A DNA stretch of 9,101 bases from GCA-2688105 sp964499445 (GTDB lineage: Bacteria; Chloroflexota; Dehalococcoidia; Dehalococcoidales; GCA-2688105). The notes below the pieces were generated by a model. The model saw only the letters and a program-made list of their open reading frames with translations. It had not been told where the DNA came from and did no database searches. Location: contig CAZCLE010000039.1 of the NCBI GenBank assembly GCA_964499445.1, positions 1 to 9,101 of the forward strand, given 5' to 3'. Shown here piece after piece: positions 4,920 to 9,101 of this stretch (its first letter is position 1; each line of letters begins with the position of its first letter). The position numbers and the translations under genes were made by a program.

Positions 4920-6467
4920 ATGAAATACAATAAAATCTTCCGGACCCTGGCAGTGGCCATTATAATCTCACTGCTGGTATTGGTTATACCGGCATCGCCG
5001 GCGGCGGCAGCAGCTATCACTCTGAGTCCAACCTCAGAGCGAGCCGGCAGCACAGTTACCATTACCGGGTCGGGATTCACCTCTGGCACCTCCGTCCGGA
5101 TAGACTTCCGAATAGACTCCACTTATAGCCCGAGACAATGGATTACCCTTACTACCACCACCTTTTCTACAACCTTCACCGTGCCTACCACCGCATCTGT
5201 GGGCTCCCATCTGGTTCGAGCTGTTGATGACGACACCGGTACAGTGCTTGCCTCGGCTTACTTCACGGTAATCAGTCCCGAGATAGATATATACCCCAAC
5301 GATGGTCCTGTCGGCACCGAGGTAACCATTGACGGCATCGGTTTTTATGCTGGTGGGCTGGTAACCTTCTACTACTACAATGGTACTCAAGTAGAATTAG
5401 GCACTGAAACGGCTGACCCTAGAGGTGAGTGTAGTTACAGCTTTGCCATCCCGGAGAGCACCGCCGGAGACCACACCATAACCGTTACCGGTGATGATTC
5501 CAATCTCGAAGCTGAGGCTGAGTTTACCGTTGATTCTGAAATAAGCCTCAGCCCTATCTCAGAAGCCGCCGGAACCGAGGTAACCGTCAGCGGCACCGGC
5601 TTTGAAGATGACGAGGATATAACTATTTACTTTGCCGGTTCCAAGATTGATACCACCCCAGCCTCCATTGAGACCAATGACGTCGGCAGCTTCAGCGGCA
5701 TCTTCATTGTGCCCGTCAAGGTCAGAGACACCTACACAGTAAAAGCCAGCGATGGCACCAATAAACATAGTGTCGAATTCACCATCACCGCCGGTACCAG
5801 CCTCAGCTCGACCACGGGCAATGTCAGCACCGAGCTTACCGTTAGCGGCACCGGGTTTATTGCCAGCGGAACCGTTACCATTAAGTATGATGAGACCCAG
5901 ATAGCTACAGCTACGACTGATGCTGATGGTGCCTTTTCCACCATCTTTGACATCCCAGCCAGTCTGCATGGAGACCACACTATAACCGCCAGTGACGGCG
6001 CCAACGTCCAGCAACTTACCTTTACTATGGAATCAACCGCACCACCAACACCGCAACCATTATTACCCGAAGACAGCATTAAAACCAAGGCGGAGGCATA
6101 CTTTGACTGGGATGATGTTGACGACCCCAGCGGGGTAACCTATACCTTACAGATTGCTACTGATAAGGATTTCGCTTTTACAGTGCTGAAGAAGGAGGGG
6201 CTGACCATTTCGGAATACACCATCACTAAAGAGGAAAAGCTAGAATCAACCAAAAAGGAAGCCCCTTACTACTGGCAGGTAAAAGCCATAGATGGTGCCT
6301 CCAATGAGAGCCAGTGGTCAACCCCCGGCTCATTTTACATCGGCTTTCAATGGCCGGAGTTGAAAGGCTGGCTGCTATTTCTAGTGATAGGGGTAGGAGC
6401 GTTGTTGATTGGTCTCTTGGGCTTTTGGCTGGGCAGGAGAACCGCCTATTCTTCATCTTTTTATTAA
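4920..6467 (+). CDS. Secreted, membrane-anchored protein with four TIG-like repeats and an Fn3-like module (paralog 2)
   Basis: 515 residues from the ATG at 4920, 18 nt after the previous stop; a G-rich ribosome site (AAAGGGGGGTGG) fills the gap, so the two genes are co-transcribed. The architecture copies paralog 1: signal peptide to about residue 31 (P-A-A-A-A), TIG-like repeats at about 33-117, 121-204, 206-289 and 290-371, an Fn3-like module at about 374-475, a transmembrane helix near 484-504, then GRRTAYSSSFY. Repeat 1 differs strongly from that of paralog 1 (TYSPRQWITLTTTT region), while most of repeat 2 is identical at the DNA level. Tandem copies that differ at the outermost N-terminal domain suggest a variable surface protein, or two subunits of one fibre. 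The ligand is unknown. A hairpin at 6498-6526 closes the unit. Confidence 0.85.
   Translation: MKYNKIFRTLAVAIIISLLVLVIPASPAAAAAITLSPTSERAGSTVTITGSGFTSGTSVRIDFRIDSTYSPRQWITLTTTTFSTTFTVPTTASVGSHLVRAVDDDTGTVLASAYFTVISPEIDIYPNDGPVGTEVTIDGIGFYAGGLVTFYYYNGTQVELGTETADPRGECSYSFAIPESTAGDHTITVTGDDSNLEAEAEFTVDSEISLSPISEAAGTEVTVSGTGFEDDEDITIYFAGSKIDTTPASIETNDVGSFSGIFIVPVKVRDTYTVKASDGTNKHSVEFTITAGTSLSSTTGNVSTELTVSGTGFIASGTVTIKYDETQIATATTDADGAFSTIFDIPASLHGDHTITASDGANVQQLTFTMESTAPPTPQPLLPEDSIKTKAEAYFDWDDVDDPSGVTYTLQIATDKDFAFTVLKKEGLTISEYTITKEEKLESTKKEAPYYWQVKAIDGASNESQWSTPGSFYIGFQWPELKGWLLFLVIGVGALLIGLLGFWLGRRTAYSSSFY
5294..5452 (+). repeat. 159-bp block identical to 3743-3901 (copy B)
   Basis: Second copy of the perfect 159-bp identity, in TIG repeat 2 of paralog 2. 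The downstream codons diverge at once (GGAGAC here, GGTAAT in copy A after CTGCCGGT/CCGCCGGA). Confidence 0.9.
6088..6160 (+). repeat. 73-bp block identical to 4525-4597 (copy B)
   Basis: Second copy of the 73-bp identity, in the Fn3-like module of paralog 2. The offset differs by 12 bp from that of the 159-bp block, so small indels have accumulated between the two conserved blocks. Confidence 0.88.
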
Positions 6468-6497
6468 GATATGTGGTAATCTCCTCCCACTCTCCGA

Positions 6498-6526
6498 TTC
6501 CCCTCTCCCCAAAAAGGAGAGGGGAA
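6498..6526 (+). terminator. Hairpin downstream of the TIG operon
   Basis: TTCCCCTCTCC (6498-6508) and GGAGAGGGGAA (6516-6526) form a perfect 11-bp stem with a 7-nt loop, 30 nt after the stop of paralog 2. The sequence after it (CTTGTTTG) is only moderately T-rich, so termination is likely but not textbook. The CCCCTCTCC style also resembles the 2823-3055 repeats, so it may be a repeat used as a terminator. Confidence 0.5.
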
Positions 6527-6543
6527 CTTGTTTGTAAAGGAGC

Positions 6544-6557
6544 GGGGCTAGCGCCCC
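6544..6557 (-). terminator. GC hairpin downstream of the small toxin-like gene
   Basis: GGGGC, loop of 4, GCCCC, about 42 nt beyond the stop of the minus-strand gene at 6599. On the minus strand it is followed by GCTCCTTT, a weak T-run. It may end that transcript and, with the neighbouring hairpin, insulate the two convergent operons. Confidence 0.4.
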
Positions 6558-6598
6558 TCTTAAACACCTCACTTGGTTTACGGTTGGTGTTGAAATAA

Positions 6599-7033
6599 TT
6601 AATCGGTTTGTAGTAATGCTTTAATTTGATTAGAAATTTGATTACTAATCATTACCCCTTGTCTCAATTTCTTAACCAATCTCAAACCCATTACTGGTTT
6701 TGTCTGTAGTTTTTTCCGGAAATGCATATCTCCAATCTCATCTATACTTTTTCCAAATACATAGTTGCAATCTATTATTGACCTTTTGCTAAACCATGGA
6801 TATTGATTAGGAGTAATTTCAACTAGCGTTTCACTCGGGCAGTGCTTTCTAAGCCTTCGAGTATTATCGATTTGAGTTGAGGAACAAACAAGGAGTATGA
6901 CTGTATCTTTTGATGGGTTGATATTTATTACGATGAAATTATGCTGCTTTGGTGATTTGAGAGCCTTCTCGTAATAGTAATAAACAGAACCAGCTTGTAT
7001 AGTAGACTTAATTATATCGTATGCACTGGGCAA
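6599..7033 (-). CDS. Unknown small protein, candidate toxin of a Panacea-type toxin-antitoxin pair
   Basis: 144 residues. The start is TTG at 7033, 3 nt after the Panacea gene stop, with GGAG about 7 nt upstream; an ATG at 7037 is out of frame. No family was recognised with certainty. The middle is strand-rich (QHNFIVININPSKDTVILLVCSSTQI; ETLVEITPNQYPWFSKRSIIDCNYVF), as in small beta-barrel toxins of the MazF/PemK type, and the C-terminus is helical and basic (LRLVKKLRQGVMISNQISNQIKALLQ). MazF-like RNase activity is only a guess from fold impression; no catalytic residues could be assigned. Translational coupling to a Panacea-domain gene, the usual antitoxin layout, is the main evidence for a toxin role. 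The region is visibly A+T-richer than the phage head genes, suggesting separate origin. Confidence 0.72.
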   Translation of the reverse strand: MPSAYDIIKSTIQAGSVYYYYEKALKSPKQHNFIVININPSKDTVILLVCSSTQIDNTRRLRKHCPSETLVEITPNQYPWFSKRSIIDCNYVFGKSIDEIGDMHFRKKLQTKPVMGLRLVKKLRQGVMISNQISNQIKALLQTD

Positions 7034-7036
7034 ACA

Positions 7037-7657
7037 TTATCTCCAAATGGACTCAAGGTAAAGCATCTCTTCAAGTTTCTCCCGCCTAACGTCTCTGTCT
7101 TCATCTGTCAACTCGAAACATTTATCAACACCAGAGTTTGGGTCATCAAAAAAGTCACTTAAATCCATTTGGATTCTAGAATTCTGTTCTAGTGATAGTT
7201 TATGTTTATACCAATCAGGGTACTTATGAGTGAGCTTTACAATTGTCTCTCTGTCAAGGTGCCCGAATTTATTCCACGAATATTCCAAGGCTTCAATGTC
7301 AGAAACAGAAAATACATCATTATCGATATGTTTCTTAGATTTCATACTATACCGTGGGGCAGCATCGATATAATCGAAGGCATAATTGCGTTCATTCCTA
7401 CCTATGTACTTGCTTTGTTCTGCAATATCTTTTACACCAGAGGCTACTGGCCCATTATCCATAGCGAAATAAATATCATTAGTTATAAGACGACAGTATT
7501 TCCTTAAATGATAACGGTCAGCAAGATATACTAACTTGATTGCTTTCATTCTATTAATTGTGCCACCTGCTTTTATAGCAAAATAATTAAGTGCTTGAGT
7601 GGCTTTTCTACAATCGAAGTTGAAATTAATCTTCTGCATATGAACTTTGGTTGCCAT
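7037..7657 (-). CDS. Panacea-domain protein (DUF4065, SocA/GepA-like), candidate antitoxin
   Basis: 206 residues from the ATG at 7657 (MATKVHMQKINF), supported by GAGGA 7 nt upstream. A TTG at 7693 would add 12 residues with a poorer site. Residues about 19-80 carry the Panacea signature: ATQALNYFAIKAG, MKAIKLVYLADRYHLRKYCR, then NDIYFAMDNGPVASGV. The remainder includes a helical region (SDIEALEYSWNKFGHLDRETIVKLTHKYPDW) also typical of the family. Known members include SocA, a ClpXP adaptor and antitoxin in Caulobacter, and the PanA antitoxins, which neutralise unrelated toxin folds. Here it is the first gene of a two-gene operon with a small downstream partner, the expected antitoxin-toxin order. 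Presence of the domain is secure; neutralisation of the neighbour is inference. The control region at 7711-7826 would allow autoregulation. Confidence 0.88.
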   Translation of the reverse strand: MATKVHMQKINFNFDCRKATQALNYFAIKAGGTINRMKAIKLVYLADRYHLRKYCRLITNDIYFAMDNGPVASGVKDIAEQSKYIGRNERNYAFDYIDAAPRYSMKSKKHIDNDVFSVSDIEALEYSWNKFGHLDRETIVKLTHKYPDWYKHKLSLEQNSRIQMDLSDFFDDPNSGVDKCFELTDEDRDVRREKLEEMLYLESIWR

Positions 7658-7710
7658 TTTTTTATCCTCATTCTTTATAGGTTTTACCTTCAAAACCCTC
7701 TTACCTGCAT

Positions 7711-7780
7711 CTCTTACTACCTCTTACTACCTCTTACTACTTTACACTACCATCTATTACCATTATATACCATAATATAC
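7711..7780. repeat. Array of seven 10-bp units in the leader of the Panacea operon
   Basis: Seven consecutive 10-mers on the plus strand all end in TAC. CTCTTACTAC occurs three times (7711-7740), then TTTACACTAC, CATCTATTAC, CATTATATAC and CATAATATAC. The units decay toward the promoter. A 10-bp period keeps every copy on nearly the same DNA face. Because the predicted start is near 7791, the array lies in the transcribed leader (GTAGTAAGAG on the mRNA side). It could be an iteron-like protein site or an RNA-level control element. Confidence 0.8.
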
Positions 7781-7795
7781 TACATTATATATACT

Positions 7796-7807
7796 GGTGT
7801 ATACACC
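7796..7807. promoter_or_regulatory. 12-bp palindromic operator candidate over the Panacea promoter -10
   Basis: GGTGTATACACC is a perfect palindrome that contains the minus-strand -10 box (TATACA, 7803-7798). A dimer bound here would block the promoter, as is usual for toxin-antitoxin autoregulation. The binder is unknown. Confidence 0.55.
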
Positions 7808-7826
7808 TACATACACAGCTTGTCAA
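7798..7826 (-). promoter_or_regulatory. Sigma-70-type promoter of the Panacea toxin-antitoxin operon
   Basis: Minus strand: TTGACA (7826-7821), 17-nt spacer, TATACA (7803-7798). The predicted start near 7791 gives a leader of about 134 nt before the ATG at 7657, containing the 10-bp repeat array. Confidence 0.7.
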
Positions 7827-7850
7827 GTCCTCTCCTCATACATATATATA

Positions 7851-7878
7851 TTGACACTCCTTACGTTAGTAATATAAT
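7851..7878 (+). promoter_or_regulatory. Strong plus-strand promoter divergent from the Panacea operon
   Basis: TTGACA (7851-7856), 16-nt spacer, TATAAT (7873-7878): both boxes are perfect consensus. The start would be near 7885. The only item immediately downstream is the 18-codon ORF at 7899-7955; beyond it the transcript would run antisense through the terminase 3' end. Confidence 0.68.
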
Positions 7879-7898
7879 CTACATTGAGAAGGTGTATT

Positions 7899-7955
7899 GT
7901 GGGTAGGCGACGCCCCTATATCGCATTTAACAATCATTTACTTGCTCCTATGTGA
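7899..7955 (+). CDS. 18-codon ORF with its own promoter and ribosome site (leader peptide or gene remnant)
   Basis: GTG at 7899 follows AGAAGG (7887-7892) with a 6-nt spacer, itself just downstream of a perfect-consensus promoter. The peptide is MGRRRPYIAFNNHLLAPM and ends in TGA at 7953. All initiation signals are present, yet the product is tiny and basic at the start. It may be the surviving 5' end of a gene cut off when the cargo joined the terminase end, a leader peptide, or a chance ORF on a non-coding RNA. I recognise no family. Confidence 0.35.
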   Translation: MGRRRPYIAFNNHLLAPM

Positions 7956-7975
7956 TACTTGCGTTGTTATAAGAG

Positions 7976-8003
7976 AGAGGCGCTATCCCGGTTAAGCCCC
8001 TCT
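7976..8003 (-). terminator. Hairpin spanning the terminase stop codon
   Basis: AGAGGCGCT (7976-7984) and AGCCCCTCT (7995-8003) pair over 9 bp with one mismatch and a 10-nt loop containing the stop codon (7994-7992). On the minus strand the stem is followed by CTCTTAT. It is a plausible weak intrinsic terminator for the terminase transcript, and it would also act on the opposing plus-strand transcript. Confidence 0.42.
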
Positions 8004-9101
8004 AGCCCCCCGTGGCGAGTACTGGCTAGCGGCTTCGACCAGCAGGGCTAAGCTCATCAGGAAGTCATCGTGTCCCTGTGCCGGGTCAACATAGAAATTC
8101 ATGGTCTGGCTGGGACGATATTGGCTCTTTGCCTTCTCCATCTCCAACCAGAACTCCTGATACTCGGCTGAACCATCCCCGGCATACATCTTCAGCCTGC
8201 CTGAATTAACCGCCGCCAACAGGTTAAAGCCTAACCCCGATTTTGACCGAGCAGTAAAGGTGAAGGGGGAAACTCTGGAGCTTAACGCTGCCCGAAGGAA
8301 TGAGCTCACCGGCTGACCCACCCCGGTAGCATCAACCACTACCTTACGACAGTGCCAGACATTCTTGAGAATATCAACTAGCTGGGGATAGAGCTCAGCG
8401 TGCTTCCTGCCCGTCCACCAGTAATGCTCAACGATATATATTTTGGGCTGCTTCTGAATATCATTACTGGTAGCAAAGTCTAGCTCGCCAATGGTAATTA
8501 CGGTAGAATCCTGGCGCGGCTTGAGGGTCCTCAACAGAGCCCCGTCCTCTGCTTCAGCCTCGCCAGCCAGGTCAATACCGGCGACATAGACCCGGCTACG
8601 AGCCGGTTGATGCTTTCTGGCGTGCTCCCCGTTTAGCTGAGCCCTCTGCTGATGGCTCAAGTAACCACCGCCACCATGGATAGGTAAAAGCCTATACTGG
8701 GTAAGGAAGAGAGGGTGATTCTCCCCCAGGCGCTCCCTCTCCGCCTCAACATAGGCTAGATAATCGGGGTTATACCTAGCCACCTCCTGCCAATCGTATC
8801 TAAAGTGGCGTTTGATACCGTCCCTTCTCTCCAGCTCGAGGTTGGTCTGCTTCACCTCTTCCAGCAGGGTGGAATCGTCCCAGGTAGTGCCATAATGAAC
8901 CGTAGTAACATTGGCTGTCGCTCCCATCGGCTTGAACTCTTTGGTATACTTCTCCTTGCTAACATCCTGTGACTCATCTATTTCCAGCAGTATATGAGCG
9001 GTGTTACCCACCACGTTAGCTGACTCATCGGCGGATAGGAATATGGCTCTGGCGTTGCCCAGTCGGATGATATAGCCCAGTTCAGCTACCCAGATGCCAT
9101 T
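7992..9101 (-). CDS. terL: Phage terminase large subunit, C-terminal part (5' end beyond window)
   Basis: The frame stays open to the right edge, so 369 residues of an N-terminally truncated reading are visible; the GTG at 9014 is internal. Terminase pumps DNA into the prohead by ATP hydrolysis and cuts the concatemer. The visible part holds the ATPase Walker B and catalytic acid (ILLEIDESQD, Asp42-Glu43 of the visible part) and a coupling motif (VHYGTTWDD, about 68-76). An RNase H-like nuclease follows with its three acidic positions: VAGIDLAG (Asp177), VVVDATGVGQP (Asp257) and GHDDFLMSLALL (Asp345/346). Walker A lies outside the window. The protein ends in YSPRGARGA, within a hairpin. The nearest phage gene downstream on this strand is 5.2 kb away, because cargo separates it from the portal. 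Family assignment is secure. Confidence 0.93.
   Translation of the reverse strand, partial: NGIWVAELGYIIRLGNARAIFLSADESANVVGNTAHILLEIDESQDVSKEKYTKEFKPMGATANVTTVHYGTTWDDSTLLEEVKQTNLELERRDGIKRHFRYDWQEVARYNPDYLAYVEAERERLGENHPLFLTQYRLLPIHGGGGYLSHQQRAQLNGEHARKHQPARSRVYVAGIDLAGEAEAEDGALLRTLKPRQDSTVITIGELDFATSNDIQKQPKIYIVEHYWWTGRKHAELYPQLVDILKNVWHCRKVVVDATGVGQPVSSFLRAALSSRVSPFTFTARSKSGLGFNLLAAVNSGRLKMYAGDGSAEYQEFWLEMEKAKSQYRPSQTMNFYVDPAQGHDDFLMSLALLVEAASQYSPRGARGA

Noticed and set aside
4005..6088. Several long minus-strand ORFs (4005-4454, 5034-5390, 5559-6014, 5732-6088) opposite the TIG genes
   Set aside because: They are glycine/serine/valine-rich mirror readings of repetitive TIG codons, lack ribosome sites and recognisable domains, and lie wholly antisense to well-supported secreted proteins.
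7711..7780. Short CRISPR-like array
   Set aside because: The units are 10 bp, directly adjacent and gradually degenerate, with no spacers and no cas genes nearby.
7202..7906. Plus-strand ORFs 7202-7507 and 7595-7906
   Set aside because: The first is antisense to the Panacea gene. The second runs through the A+T-rich control region and gives Leu/Tyr/Ile-rich low-complexity sequence.
9012..9014. GTG at 9014 as the true start of terminase
   Set aside because: The frame is open to the window edge with plausible ATPase-domain sequence (IRLGNARAIFLSADES), and starting there would remove Walker A and most of the motor domain.

Overview
The window is part of a tailed-phage (Caudoviricetes) genome or prophage. 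The visible late genes all lie on the minus strand. In order of transcription they are terminase large subunit (7992-9101, running off the right edge), a small Cys-rich HTH protein (2462-2746), an SPP1-type portal (1081-2469), a coiled-coil scaffold-like protein (489-980) and a major capsid protein (1-373, running off the left edge). The host is probably a member of Chloroflexota (Dehalococcoidia-like) or a related uncultured lineage. This rests on the style of the TIG-repeat surface proteins, frequent TTG/GTG starts with strong AGGAGG-type ribosome sites, and interspersed palindromes with GTCATTGC/GCAATGAC ends. It is a recollection-based inference, not a database result.

The most notable feature of the layout is about 5.2 kb of non-structural cargo (about 2756-7991) between terminase and portal, genes that usually adjoin. 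The cargo has two parts. (a) A plus-strand unit (3073-6526) has a near-consensus promoter, a perfect palindrome at its predicted transcription start, an excisionase-type HTH gene, and two tandem paralogous genes for secreted, C-terminally membrane-anchored proteins. Each of these has four TIG-like repeats and one fibronectin-III-like module. The paralogs share 159 bp and 73 bp blocks of perfect nucleotide identity inside otherwise diverged sequence. (b) A minus-strand, A+T-richer unit (6599-7826) encodes a Panacea-domain (DUF4065/SocA-like) protein followed 3 nt later by a small protein of unknown family. It reads as a Panacea-type toxin-antitoxin module, with a strong promoter, a 12-bp palindrome over the -10 box and an array of seven 10-bp units in the leader.

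Between this module and terminase lies a second strong plus-strand promoter (7851-7878). It leads only into an 18-codon ORF and then antisense into the terminase 3' end. A hairpin spans the terminase stop, and a new minus-strand promoter (2780-2809) precedes the Cys-rich HTH/portal genes. The late transcription unit therefore appears to end at terminase and restart on the far side of the cargo.

Gene-free stretches are short and full of repeats. 374-488 is an A+T-rich degenerate TAAATCC/TTTAGGATT repeat. 1000-1079 is a nested palindrome. 2756-3120 is a pyrimidine/purine-rich inverted-repeat cluster plus two promoters. 6468-6598 holds two hairpins. 7694-7991 holds the toxin-antitoxin control region. 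No tRNA, rRNA, CRISPR array, integrase or att site was seen.
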